From contig OV696605.1 in the NCBI GenBank assembly GCA_927797885.1, forward strand, positions 2,765,157-2,829,156: a stretch of 64,000 nt of DNA, given 5' to 3'. Of this stretch, positions 50,902 through 60,176 are shown piece after piece. How positions within the stretch are numbered: the first letter of the stretch is position 1; every line of letters begins with the position of its first letter. Under the pieces are notes generated by a model. It saw nothing but the letters and a program-made list of their open reading frames with translations, did no database searches and had not been told where the DNA came from. Position numbers and translations under genes: made by a program. The stretch is from Gloeomargaritales cyanobacterium VI4D9. Its GTDB lineage: Bacteria > Cyanobacteriota > Cyanobacteriia > Gloeomargaritales > Gloeomargaritaceae.

Positions 50902-52181
50902 GTAATTTCCGCCAGGGCTGGTTCCGGCCCCACCAGGGATACCCAGGGTTGCCGTAGGTAATGTTGGGCCGCCCGCCACAGGTGTTCCGGGGTCATCTGC
51001 TGGATGAGGCGGGGAAATTCCAAGTCGTAGTCGGCTCCCAACCCCAAGACCTCGTACCATCCCAGGAGTTGGGCGATCTGGGCGTTGGTTTGTTTGCCCA
51101 TCGCATATTGTCCTAGTAATTTACTGCGGGCGGTGAGCAGTTCGGCTTCCGGCAGGGGGGCGGCCAGTAACCGCTGCATCTCGGCGGCCAGTTTGCCCAA
51201 AGCCAGGCGGGTGTTGGTGGCGGCGGTGCCCAGATACACCCCAAAAGGGGCGGACTGCCAGCGGGTGGGGTAAAAGGCGGACACATCGTAAGCCAACCCC
51301 TGTTTCTCCCGCAGTTCCACAAACAGGCGGCTGGACAGGCCATTGCCCAGATAGGTACTCAGGAGCTTCATGGCCGGGTAATCGGCAGAGGTTACCGCTG
51401 GCCCCCGATACCCCAGCATGACCAGACTTTGGTGGGTGGGACGAGCCAGACCCAGGGGGGCCGGGGGGGGCGATGGGGTGGGCAAAACCGGCAGTTTCCA
51501 ATTCGTACAGGGCACCTGCCAATCCCCCAAACAGCGTTCCACCCAGTCCCGTACCCGCTGGGGTTCCACCCGGCCACAGATACTTACCACCGTATGGGCA
51601 GGACAAAAATACCGCTGGTGGTAAGCCTGTAAATCTTCAGCTGTTAGGCTCATCACCGATTCTTGGGTGCCCAAGGTACTGACACTGTAGGGATGATCCG
51701 GGTAGAGGGCCCGCCGCAGTTGGTCGTAGGCCAGGGTAAAGGGCTGTTCCTGTTGCAGGCGTAGCCCCTGAAGCGTTAACTGCTGTTCCAGAGCTACCTC
51801 CGCCGCCGGAAAACTGGGACAACGCCACAACTCGCTCGCCAGGGCAAATAATTCGGCAAAATCCCCCGCCACCGCCTTCAACCCCAGCACAAAATAATCG
51901 GGTGCCGCCTCCGTCCCCAAACTGGCTCCCAAAGATTCCACCGCCAGGGCAATGGCCTGTGCCGAGCGTTGGTGGGTACCCTTGGTCAAGGTCGCCGCCA
52001 CCAGATGATTCAGCCCCCATTGGTGGGGAGCTTCCCCCAACATCCCTGGGCGCAAAAACAACCGCGCCGCCACAATGTCCACCGCCGGATTGTCCACCAC
52101 CAACAGGGTCAACCCGTTGTCCAACCCCCAACGATACCACCGCCCCTGGAGGGAGCCACTCGCCTGCAATTCCAGCGTCAC
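50898..52181 (-). CDS. M16-family peptidase-like protein, inactive subunit
   Basis: 427 residues from the GTG at 52181, which overlaps the upstream stop as GTGA; a longer frame to 52520 is a shadow of the neighbour gene. The position of the HxxEH zinc motif reads HLVAA in GLNHLVAATLTKGT, so the glutamate and second histidine are missing. The C-terminal substrate-side motif SSRLFVELREKQGLAYDVSAFY is well kept. This is the usual makeup of the non-catalytic partner in two-gene M16B peptidases. It probably pairs with the active protein encoded just upstream, forming a processing or peptide-clearing chamber. Confidence 0.9.
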   Translation of the reverse strand: MTLELQASGSLQGRWYRWGLDNGLTLLVVDNPAVDIVAARLFLRPGMLGEAPHQWGLNHLVAATLTKGTHQRSAQAIALAVESLGASLGTEAAPDYFVLGLKAVAGDFAELFALASELWRCPSFPAAEVALEQQLTLQGLRLQQEQPFTLAYDQLRRALYPDHPYSVSTLGTQESVMSLTAEDLQAYHQRYFCPAHTVVSICGRVEPQRVRDWVERCLGDWQVPCTNWKLPVLPTPSPPPAPLGLARPTHQSLVMLGYRGPAVTSADYPAMKLLSTYLGNGLSSRLFVELREKQGLAYDVSAFYPTRWQSAPFGVYLGTAATNTRLALGKLAAEMQRLLAAPLPEAELLTARSKLLGQYAMGKQTNAQIAQLLGWYEVLGLGADYDLEFPRLIQQMTPEHLWRAAQHYLRQPWVSLVGPEPALAEIT

Positions 52182-53443
52182 GCCGACTCCTCTGGGGTCA
52201 GCCACAACCGCACCACCTGCTGGGGGGACAAATACATTTGCGCCAAACGTTGCACCTCCTCGGGACGGAACTGGCGCAACCGCTCCCTGTATCCCAGGCT
52301 TTGCTCCAACCAACCCATCTGATGATAATAACCATAGAGGCGTGCCATCTGTTGGGGGGTTTCCGTGCCAAAGGTATAGGCATGGCACAGTTGCCGTTGG
52401 GCACGGCGCAATTCCTCCCGGGGCACCAATTCTTCCTGGAGAAGCGTCACCTCCTGGTGCAAAACCGCCTCCACCGCCGCCAACCCCTCGGCGTTGCTCA
52501 ACCAAGCGGTGATTTGCCACAGACCCCCCGCCACCTGCTGATGATAATGGCAGTCAATGTCCTGCACCCAGCCCAATTCCTCCCGGAGCCGTTGGGTCAA
52601 GCGCGCCAGCCGCCCCCCACTCAACAGGGTCGCCACCAGGTCTAACCCCCACCCGGTCGTCACCTCCCCAACCCCCGCCACCGGCCACACCCACCACAAC
52701 CGGCCCTGCTCCGCCTGGGGCAGATGGAGTTGGGAACGCCAGGGCGTCACCCTAGGCAGAGGACAAACCAAGGGCGGCACCGTTCCAGCCCCCGCCACCG
52801 TTGGACAGACCTGCTCCAAAACCGCCTCCAAAGACTCCCAGGGGATAGCCCCTACCACCACCACGGTCATATTGCCCGGATGGTAATACTGCCGGTGAAA
52901 TTCCCGCAACACCTCCGGCGTAATCCGAGCCAGACTGTCTGCCGTTCCCAAAATCGGTCGTCCGTAGGGATGGGCACCGTAGCAATGCCGCCACAACACC
53001 TGTTGCCCCACCCAATCCGGGTGATCCTGGGCTTGCCCCAATTCCTCCGCAATCACCGCCCGTTCCTGCTCCCATGCCTCCGCCCCCAAACTAGGCCGCA
53101 GCAAAATATCTGCCAACGCCGTCAGCCCCTCCCGCCAATACTCCAGAGCCGTCAGGATGTAGTAATGGGCATAGTCTTGACTGGTCGCCGCATTCGTCAT
53201 CCCCCCATGCTTTTCAATCAGATGGTCAAACGCCCCAGCCGGAAAGTCTTGACTGCCCCGAAAAACCATGTGCTCCAGGGCATGAGCCAAGCCGTTGTAA
53301 CATTCCGGTTCCGCCGCCGCCCCCGCCCGCACCCAAAAATCAATCGCCACCACCGGTGCCGGGACATACTGATAAACCACCTGCAAACCACTGGATAACG
53401 TTGTGGTGTGAATTGGTGAAGTTGGGCAGAGCAATTGAGACAC
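52178..53443 (-). CDS. M16-family zinc peptidase, active subunit
   Basis: 421 residues from the GTG at 53443, chosen because AAGGAG lies five bases upstream; a GTG at 53467 is possible. The inverted zinc motif is HALEH within GLAHALEHMVFRG (H54, E57, H58), with the third ligand glutamate in VIAEELGQ near 130. The second half has the M16 C-domain pattern SGGRLARLTQRLREELGWV. Such pitrilysin-like enzymes cut peptides and processing intermediates. It is coupled to the inactive partner by a four-base overlap. Confidence 0.92.
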   Translation of the reverse strand: MSQLLCPTSPIHTTTLSSGLQVVYQYVPAPVVAIDFWVRAGAAAEPECYNGLAHALEHMVFRGSQDFPAGAFDHLIEKHGGMTNAATSQDYAHYYILTALEYWREGLTALADILLRPSLGAEAWEQERAVIAEELGQAQDHPDWVGQQVLWRHCYGAHPYGRPILGTADSLARITPEVLREFHRQYYHPGNMTVVVVGAIPWESLEAVLEQVCPTVAGAGTVPPLVCPLPRVTPWRSQLHLPQAEQGRLWWVWPVAGVGEVTTGWGLDLVATLLSGGRLARLTQRLREELGWVQDIDCHYHQQVAGGLWQITAWLSNAEGLAAVEAVLHQEVTLLQEELVPREELRRAQRQLCHAYTFGTETPQQMARLYGYYHQMGWLEQSLGYRERLRQFRPEEVQRLAQMYLSPQQVVRLWLTPEESA

Positions 53444-53556
53444 AGAGACTCCTTCCCCCAGCAACACTTTTGGGGCACTATGTCGCTATTCCTACGCCCA
53501 ACCGGATGACAAGTAATTTTATATTATAGCCTGTTTATGCCATTGCGTTCACGGAT

Positions 53557-53955
53557 TCAGTCCATTTCCCACCCCTTCCTCGTCTCCAACTCCCTGACCT
53601 CCCGTTCCAGGAAATAATTCAAAAATGTGCGAATCAAACTAATTGCCGCCAACCGACCAATCGCATCCCAGGAGGGAGAAACGGCAGTGGCGACAATGTC
53701 AGCCGCCAGGAGTAGTTCCAAAGCTAAAATCAGATACCGCCCCAACTCCAACCGTAACAATCGCTGTACCGTATCAAACTTAGAGCGGCGGGAATGGCGG
53801 ATAAATTTATGCAGAGCCAGCCCAATCGCATAGACAATCAAAAGTACGGCAATCAATTCTAAAAAAACCTTAACGATGCCTGCCAATTCCGCCAGTCCCA
53901 TTTCCAAACGGCGAAATAAGCTATCTTCGGCGATACTAGGTACATTAATCCGCAT
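53557..53955 (-). CDS. DUF1622 family membrane protein
   Basis: 132 residues. Three hydrophobic segments are visible at about 28-50, 70-88 and 95-115. The family pattern LRLELGRYLILALELLLAADIVATAV and LAAISLIRTFLNYFLEREVRELE is clear. DUF1622 proteins are small bacterial membrane proteins of unknown function. The gene stands alone upstream of the M16 pair on the same strand. Confidence 0.88.
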   Translation of the reverse strand: MRINVPSIAEDSLFRRLEMGLAELAGIVKVFLELIAVLLIVYAIGLALHKFIRHSRRSKFDTVQRLLRLELGRYLILALELLLAADIVATAVSPSWDAIGRLAAISLIRTFLNYFLEREVRELETRKGWEMD

Positions 53956-54417
53956 GGCACAAACCCCATATTCAGCCCCGACATGGCATGGATACCGCCC
54001 CCGGAATGTTACTGATTTTCACAAACATTCATAAAAAATGCAACCGTTTGTCTTTCTTCCTCAGGCAACTGTAGAGAGTAATTTTATCCTACCAGATGTG
54101 GTACCAAAACCAACATAGGGAGCCACCTCGATCACCAACAGAGTTATTGTTTATCGGGTAGAGATAAGCAATTCTAAATACCCGTCCAATGATACCTCTA
54201 GTACACCCCTATTAATTGTAATTCAAATCTCCAAAATCCCATCGTTAAAAATGCAGAGATTTTAGAGAATTAAATCAGGGAACCATACCCTTGCGACCCT
54301 ATCTTTTGCATGAATAAAAATATCTTGGATAGCTCGGTTTAGGAATCATCCCTACCCCCAGAAGTTGTCGAAGCAAAAATCCAAATGTTACCCTGAAGGC
54401 GGAGGGAGGGTACTACC
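53956..54417. other. Intergenic region, little structure
   Basis: A weak B-type end ACACCCCTATTAATTG near 54202 and an A-like GGGAACCATACCCTTGCGAC near 54281 suggest decayed elements. The strong ribosome-binding site GGAGGGAGGGT precedes the ABC gene. Confidence 0.4.
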
Positions 54418-56244
54418 ATGCAAGGTCTGTGGCGAATTATCTGCTATTTTCGGGATTACTGGGGACTTGCCCTATTTAGTATTAGTGCATCGAGTGTTTT
54501 TGAACTTTTAGATTTAGTCATTCCCTACCTAATTGGACAAACCTTGAATTTGCTTTCCCAGCAACCCTTGGATGGCGGGATGCAGGGTTTAATTAACTCG
54601 ATTGCCGCTTGGGGTTCCTGGACGGTTAATACCAGTTTTAGCCTAAATATATTACTAGCTTTAATGTTTTTATTGACCGTTGTCCGGGCACCCCTCCAAC
54701 CCTGGTTCAGCGGTTATTTTCACTGGGAAATTACCCTGCGGTCTCGTCATCAACAGACCCAACGGGCGATTGCCAAAATTCTCAGTCTGCCTTTGGATTT
54801 TTATGACACCCATAATCCGGGACGCATCGCAGGCAGGGTGGCTCGGGGTTTATCCAATCACACCTGGACCTATCCTGACATCGCCGGTTTACTCATTCCC
54901 AAAATGGTGCGGGTGCTGGGAATTGTAGTGGTAACCGCTTGGTTAGAATGGCGCATGGCTATTTTTATGTTGTGTTCCTTTATTTTTATTCTCAGTTTTA
55001 GTTTTCGCAAATTAAATTACCTCATTCACAAAGAACAAGCGGTTGATGTGCATCAAGAAAATACCGAAAGTCATACTTCTGAGTTAATTACCAATATCAA
55101 AACCGTGAAAGCCTTTGCCACTGAAGCCTGGGAATTGCAACGGCAAACCGAACGCCTCAATCGAGAATTGAAGTTTATCATTCATCGGATTCATTTGGGT
55201 TATGTGCGGTTAGCCACCTATCAGCGTACCATTGTGCAAAGTTGCCTCTTTTTTATTCTGGGTTTTACCCTCACCGAAACCGTAGCCGGGCGCATTTCTC
55301 TGGGGCATTTTGTCACCCTATACACCATTGCCAGTATGGGGTATGCGGAGATTGAACCCATGAGCAATTTATTAGAGGTTTTGGCTCGCCGTTATGCCTC
55401 TATGGTGCGCTTTCATGAATTTCTTGCCCTGCCCGATGCCCCGGACTCCCAACCATTGATTCTCCCCAACCGTGAAATTAATTTACACTACACCAAATAC
55501 AAATTCACTGGCAAAATTAACCTAGAAAATATAGAGTTTAGCTATTCCCCTGGTCGCCCGGTTTTGTGGGAAATTAATCTTTTAATCGAACCCTATGAAA
55601 CGATTGCTTTGGTGGGGCGTTCCGGGTCAGGTAAATCTACTTTAATTAAACTACTTCTACGCTATTTTACTCCCCAGAAAGGGCGTATTTTAATGGATGG
55701 ATACGACATCCAACATTTAGAAATTACGGGCTACCGTCGTCGTTTGGCAGTGGTGCATCAGGACGTGGATGTATTTAATGGGACGTTACTTAGCAATTTG
55801 ACCTATGGTTATCCCCAGGCAACGATGGCAGAAGTGGAAGCTGCCTGTGCCATTGCCAGGGTGGATGAATTTATTGATTTATTACCCCAAAAATACTACA
55901 CGATTGTGGGGGAACGGGGGGTGCGTTTATCCGGCGGGCAACGGCAAAGAATTGGGATTGCCCGGGCATTATTGATGCAACCGGATGTGCTAATTTTCGA
56001 TGAAGCAACCTCGAGTTTGGATTATGAATCGGAGCGAGCGATTCAACGGGCAATGGCAGAAATTCAAGGGCAAAGAACTACGATTATTATTGCCCATCGT
56101 CTGAGTACGGTGCGGGAAGCGAATCGGATTGTGGTGCTGGATCAAGGACAAATTGTGGAGGTGGGAACCCATCAGCAACTCATTGAGGGTGAGGGAATTT
56201 ATCATCATTTGCATACCCTGCAGGCATCGGGGGATTTACTGTGA
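54418..56244 (+). CDS. ABC exporter (ABCB/MsbA-type half-transporter)
   Basis: 608 residues. A type I exporter membrane domain with six helices spans about 15-310; the coupling-helix region has PLDFYDTHNPGRIAGRV. The nucleotide-binding domain has Walker A GRSGSGKST (about 399-407), Q-loop HQD, signature LSGGQRQR near 503, Walker B VLIFDEATSSLD and the switch histidine in IAHRLSTV. It acts as a homo- or heterodimer to export lipids, peptides or drugs. The ATG has GGAGGGAGGGT about six to ten bases upstream, a very strong site. The stop overlaps rlmD by four bases. Confidence 0.94.
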   Translation: MQGLWRIICYFRDYWGLALFSISASSVFELLDLVIPYLIGQTLNLLSQQPLDGGMQGLINSIAAWGSWTVNTSFSLNILLALMFLLTVVRAPLQPWFSGYFHWEITLRSRHQQTQRAIAKILSLPLDFYDTHNPGRIAGRVARGLSNHTWTYPDIAGLLIPKMVRVLGIVVVTAWLEWRMAIFMLCSFIFILSFSFRKLNYLIHKEQAVDVHQENTESHTSELITNIKTVKAFATEAWELQRQTERLNRELKFIIHRIHLGYVRLATYQRTIVQSCLFFILGFTLTETVAGRISLGHFVTLYTIASMGYAEIEPMSNLLEVLARRYASMVRFHEFLALPDAPDSQPLILPNREINLHYTKYKFTGKINLENIEFSYSPGRPVLWEINLLIEPYETIALVGRSGSGKSTLIKLLLRYFTPQKGRILMDGYDIQHLEITGYRRRLAVVHQDVDVFNGTLLSNLTYGYPQATMAEVEAACAIARVDEFIDLLPQKYYTIVGERGVRLSGGQRQRIGIARALLMQPDVLIFDEATSSLDYESERAIQRAMAEIQGQRTTIIIAHRLSTVREANRIVVLDQGQIVEVGTHQQLIEGEGIYHHLHTLQASGDLL

Positions 56245-57605
56245 ATGCAAGCTGGCAACAGGGACAAATCATTAGCTTAAAAATTACCGACCTCAATGAC
56301 CAGGGCGAGGGGGTAGGACGCTTTGAACAACGGGTGGTTTTTGTCCCCGATACGGTGCCGGGGGATGAGATTAACGTGCGTTTAATTCGAGTCAAATCAA
56401 GTTACGCCTATGGGAAGTTAATGACCATCATTAATCCTTCTCCCCATCGTATCAAACCATCCTGTATTTTGGCGCAAGATTGCGGTGGTTGTCAGTGGCA
56501 ACATATTGATTACAGTTATCAGTTAATCAGCAAAGAAAATCAACTCAAGCAAGCCCTAATCCGGTTAGGGGGATTTGATGAACCACCCATACAAAATATC
56601 TACGCTTCTAATCAATTTCTAGCCTATCGCAATAAAGTCACCTATCCTTTGGGAGTGAGTTCAACCGGGGAAATTAAGATCGGATTTTATGAAAAAAACA
56701 GCCATAAAATTATTAATCTCAACCAATGCCCTGTGCAGGATCAGGGATTTAATCCTTTGTTGCAACAAATCAAAAAAGACCTTAAAACCCAGGGCTGGTC
56801 TATCTATAATGAGCAGACGAAAAAAGGCTATCTACGCTATCTCGGATTTCGCATTGGTCGTCGCACCGGCGAAGTGTTAATTACTTTAGTAACAACCACG
56901 TTGGAATTAACTCATTTAGAACATCAAGCCCGACAATGGCAGGAACAGTATCCTCAGGTTGTGGGGGTTTGTGTCCATGTGAATCCCTACCCTGGTAATG
57001 CGATTTTTACCGGAAAAACCTACTGTATTTGGGGACGGGATTATCTGTGGGAAGAGTTTTGCGGATTACGGTGGCAAATTCGCCCCGATACCTTCTTTCA
57101 AGTGAATACGGAACAGGCAGAACTATTAGTGAATTATCTGCAGAATCATTTATCGTTGCAGGGAAATGAATGTATCCTCGATGCCTACTGCGGTATTGGG
57201 ACGTTGAGCTTACCCCTAACCCATCAGGTGCAAAACATTATTGGTTTAGAAGTTCATCCAAATGCCATCAAACAAGCCCAGTTCAATGCGGAATTTAATG
57301 GGATTAACAATGCGGAATTTTACTGCGGTACGGTGGAGCAATTATTACCCCAATTGGCATTAAAACCGGATGTAATTCTTCTCGACCCACCCCGCAAAGG
57401 CTGTGACCCCAAAGTAATTAATTTTCTTACGACCAACCCGGTAGAACGTTTGGTTTATGTCAGTTGTAACCCTGCTACCTTGGCACGGGATTTACGACAA
57501 TTATGCAACCAAAATACCTATCTTTTGGAAGCGGTCGTGCCATTTGATTTTTTCCCCCAAACCCACCACGTCGAATCCATCAGTTTTCTACGTCGTGGAC
57601 GCTAG
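56241..57605 (+). CDS. rlmD: 23S rRNA (uracil-C5)-methyltransferase, RlmD/RumA family
   Basis: 454 residues starting with a GTG in the GTGA overlap. A TRAM domain (about 5-60) is followed by the [4Fe-4S] cysteines C-x5-C-G-G-C (CILAQDCGGCQW, about 74-85) and C near 163. The methyltransferase domain has motif I DAYCGIGTLSLP near 315, LLDPPRKGC near 378 and the catalytic cysteine in VSCNPATLARD near 410. It methylates a uracil of 23S rRNA at C5; whether U1939 or U747 is not certain. It is co-transcribed with the ABC exporter and its 3' end overlaps the convergent aminotransferase gene by 18 bp. Confidence 0.92.
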   Translation: MNASWQQGQIISLKITDLNDQGEGVGRFEQRVVFVPDTVPGDEINVRLIRVKSSYAYGKLMTIINPSPHRIKPSCILAQDCGGCQWQHIDYSYQLISKENQLKQALIRLGGFDEPPIQNIYASNQFLAYRNKVTYPLGVSSTGEIKIGFYEKNSHKIINLNQCPVQDQGFNPLLQQIKKDLKTQGWSIYNEQTKKGYLRYLGFRIGRRTGEVLITLVTTTLELTHLEHQARQWQEQYPQVVGVCVHVNPYPGNAIFTGKTYCIWGRDYLWEEFCGLRWQIRPDTFFQVNTEQAELLVNYLQNHLSLQGNECILDAYCGIGTLSLPLTHQVQNIIGLEVHPNAIKQAQFNAEFNGINNAEFYCGTVEQLLPQLALKPDVILLDPPRKGCDPKVINFLTTNPVERLVYVSCNPATLARDLRQLCNQNTYLLEAVVPFDFFPQTHHVESISFLRRGR

Positions 57606-58742
57606 AAATTGAATTGCCGCTCCCACCCCACTGCCGGGGGTCAGGGGATGCCCCAGTTCATGCAATACGGATTCCAGGGCGGCAATCACCGTCAACATTT
57701 CCCGCTCCCCGGCAAAGCCCAGATGCCCGATGCGGAAAATTTTACCCTTGAGCTGGTCTTGCCCCCCGGCGATGGCAATGCCAAATTGTTTTTTCAGCAG
57801 GCTCCGCACGTCCTCAGCCGCTACAGTCTTAGGCGCAACCGCCGTCACTGCTGGGCTGGCGGATTCACTAGGACAAAGTAATGGCAAATCCCAAGCCGAC
57901 ATCGCCGCCCGTACCATCCCTGCGGTTCGGTTGTGGCGCGCAAAAATTTGGGGTAATCCTTCTTTTTGCATTAACGCCAAGCTCTGACGCAGGGCGAAAA
58001 AGAGGTTCACTGGCGGCGTAAAGGGGGTGGTGTTTTTCGCCCCATCCTGGCGATACAAACCCAAATCAAAGTAAAACTTGGGTAATTTTGCGGTTTTGTA
58101 GGCTTGCCACGCCCGTTCACTCACCGCCACAAACCCCAACCCCGGCGGGATCATGTACCCTTTTTGGGAACCGGAGGCAACCACATCCAATTGCCATTCA
58201 TCCACCGGCACCGAAGTCGCCCCCAAACTGGTCACCGCATCCACGATAATTAACGCCTGACCGTGGGCTTGCACATGACGATTAATCGCCTCCAAATCGT
58301 TGATCACCCCGGTGGAGGTTTCACTGTGGGTAATAATTACCGCCTTAATGGTTTTATCCTGATCCCCGGCAAGTTTGGCGGCAAAGTCATCGGGATTCAA
58401 GGGTTGCCCCCAGGGGGCAGTGATGGTTTCTACCTGTAGTTGGAAGGCTTTACAAAGTTCTGCCCACCGCTCCCCAAATTTGCCATTACATCCACACAAA
58501 ACCCGGTCGCCAGGGCTGAGGAAATTGATGATCCCCGCTTCCATTGCCCCGGTGCCGGAGGCGGTCAAAATCAGTACATCCCCTGCCGTTTGGTGGAGCC
58601 ATTTTAGCCCGGCGGTTACTTCCCCCATCAGGGTGCTAAATTCCCCGCTCCGATGACCGATGGGATGTTGCGCCATCGCCTGGAGTACGGATTCGGGCAC
58701 GAGGGTCGGTCCAGGGATCAATAGCAAAGAGCGGTCTGCCAT
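57588..58742 (-). CDS. Alanine/serine-glyoxylate aminotransferase (class V)
   Basis: 384 residues from the ATG at 58742, which gives the family N-terminus (LLLIPGPTLVPESV); the frame is open to 58790. Class V PLP motifs are GTGAMEAGIIN near 65, VDAVTSLGA near 173 and the Schiff-base lysine in SGSQKGYMIPPG near 198. The family includes alanine-glyoxylate and serine-glyoxylate aminotransferases and the small subunit of soluble hydrogenases. In cyanobacteria it serves photorespiratory glyoxylate removal. No operon partner. Confidence 0.9.
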   Translation of the reverse strand: MADRSLLLIPGPTLVPESVLQAMAQHPIGHRSGEFSTLMGEVTAGLKWLHQTAGDVLILTASGTGAMEAGIINFLSPGDRVLCGCNGKFGERWAELCKAFQLQVETITAPWGQPLNPDDFAAKLAGDQDKTIKAVIITHSETSTGVINDLEAINRHVQAHGQALIIVDAVTSLGATSVPVDEWQLDVVASGSQKGYMIPPGLGFVAVSERAWQAYKTAKLPKFYFDLGLYRQDGAKNTTPFTPPVNLFFALRQSLALMQKEGLPQIFARHNRTAGMVRAAMSAWDLPLLCPSESASPAVTAVAPKTVAAEDVRSLLKKQFGIAIAGGQDQLKGKIFRIGHLGFAGEREMLTVIAALESVLHELGHPLTPGSGVGAAIQFLASTT

Positions 58743-58845
58743 AGTACAGGTTTTCCCGTTGATGTTTTGTCCCAATTCATCACTGGGCATTGGCTGAGTA
58801 ATCTAGCATACCACGTTCACCCACGCATAGTCATGGATGATATAT

Positions 58846-58885
58846 CGCAATCACGCTTGAATTGTGAGTAAAAGTTTATACTTAA
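58846..58885. repeat. Left block of family F
   Basis: CGCAATCACGCTTGAATTGTG and the following bases match 12294 and 46985; the next 45 bp (58895-58938) resemble 9947-9990. Confidence 0.5.
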
Positions 58886-58945
58886 AAAGCGTTGCCGAAT
58901 CTGTATATGATTTCTAAAAATCCTAATTTAGAAAAGTCCGCCAAC

Positions 58946-60053
58946 CACAAGTGTTGAATCCTGCAATAAAACTTTACATATTTAGGCGTGGGACGACCCG
59001 ATTGAGCCAATGGACAAAATTCCACTCCTGCCGTATTAAGATTTGTATATATCGGAACTTATCTGCCAATTTACTTCCGTACATCCGTGGAACTTTTAAC
59101 AGTTGCAATATCAAGTAAACTATTAAAATTACATAAATTTGAATGGTAATTCCATTCAAATTTTTACTCATCATTTTATCGAGCTTTAAGTTCATCTTTA
59201 GAAATTTCCATAGTACCTCTATCGCCCAGCGTTGTCTATAGGCTTCCCCTATCTCTTCATTACTCATTACATCCTCAGGAATATTGGTAGCTAAATAATA
59301 GTCTACTTTCTGTTGAACATTGCCAAAACAAACTACTCTCGCCTTACCTCGTTCTGTGGTGATATGATAGTTTTCATCCCATTTCCAATTCGACTTAATA
59401 CGGATAATAAAAAGGGCATCATTTTCGATAAATTGTTCAAATACTTTGTGACTGCAAAACCCTCTATCCCCGACTGCGACTCCATTTTCCGGTAGCATTT
59501 TCACAATATCTTCACCAAAATTAATCTCATGTGCCTGTCCAGGACTAACAATTAAATGACCAGTAGATTTCGTATCTTGATTCAAAGTGGTTATTAACTT
59601 TACTTGGCGATAGCCTTGGAGCCAAAATAACTTACTCATCAGCGGTATTACGGTAGCATCAAAAGGACATAAAACCAACCTCTTTTCAGGATGAGCTTCC
59701 TCAATATAATGCAATAATTTATGATAAAGATGCATAAAAATTTGTGGGTCTCTTGTCTTGTTCGCCTTAGAAAACGTGGATAAGTCAACCTTAATGCCCG
59801 CATGATTTAATTGGTAAAATAAGTCCCGTAAACTGTTGATTCCTTTGTCTAAAATGCCAGCAAACCAGATTGAACAAAATAAGCGAGAATTTAGAACTGG
59901 ATAATCATTAGTTGGCAGGTCTTTGAGTAAAAATTTGACAATCCCGGGAAAAGAATTGAATTTCATAGTTGTTTCATGTTTTGGTTTATATGAATTAGAA
60001 TACCATATTTTGACCCCTCTTTTTCTGCCTTTACCTACCTTTCAACACTTCTG
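58946..60053 (-). mobile_element. IS4-family insertion sequence, copy 2 (1108 bp)
   Basis: Same length and ends as copy 1. Flanked by the 9-bp direct repeat TCCGCCAAC (58937-58945 and 60054-60062), a target-site duplication. It landed between the aminotransferase and cysK genes without breaking either. Confidence 0.95.
58974..59966 (-). CDS. IS4-family transposase (copy 2)
   Basis: 330 residues, identical to the copy at 1370-2362: same DATVIPL, VGDRGFCS and YRQRWAIEVLW catalytic landmarks, same start 87 bp inside the IS end. Because the protein is identical and the target duplication is intact, this copy is the more recent insertion and should be functional. Opposite orientation to copy 1, so recombination between the two could invert the 56 kb between them. 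Confidence 0.95.
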   Translation of the reverse strand: MKFNSFPGIVKFLLKDLPTNDYPVLNSRLFCSIWFAGILDKGINSLRDLFYQLNHAGIKVDLSTFSKANKTRDPQIFMHLYHKLLHYIEEAHPEKRLVLCPFDATVIPLMSKLFWLQGYRQVKLITTLNQDTKSTGHLIVSPGQAHEINFGEDIVKMLPENGVAVGDRGFCSHKVFEQFIENDALFIIRIKSNWKWDENYHITTERGKARVVCFGNVQQKVDYYLATNIPEDVMSNEEIGEAYRQRWAIEVLWKFLKMNLKLDKMMSKNLNGITIQIYVILIVYLILQLLKVPRMYGSKLADKFRYIQILIRQEWNFVHWLNRVVPRLNM

Positions 60054-60069
60054 TCCGCCAACATAGGGA

Positions 60070-60164
60070 TATTGGATTGACAAACAAAAATTTCCCAGAA
60101 CCAAGTCCGGGGGCTGTCCATTGGCAACCGCTATTGTCAACTTTTAATTTAATTGAGGTTGCTA
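60070..60164. repeat. Family A element, decayed
   Basis: TTGGATTGACAAAC, centre ACCAAGTCCGGGGGCTG, right AATTGAGGTTGCTA; weak ends. The IS inserted just beside it. Confidence 0.45.
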
Positions 60165-60176
60165 CCAATTGATGAT

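Noticed and set aside
52182-52520. Gly-rich N-terminal extension of the inactive M16 protein
   Set aside because: It is a shadow frame of the upstream active M16 gene; the GTGA overlap start is far better.
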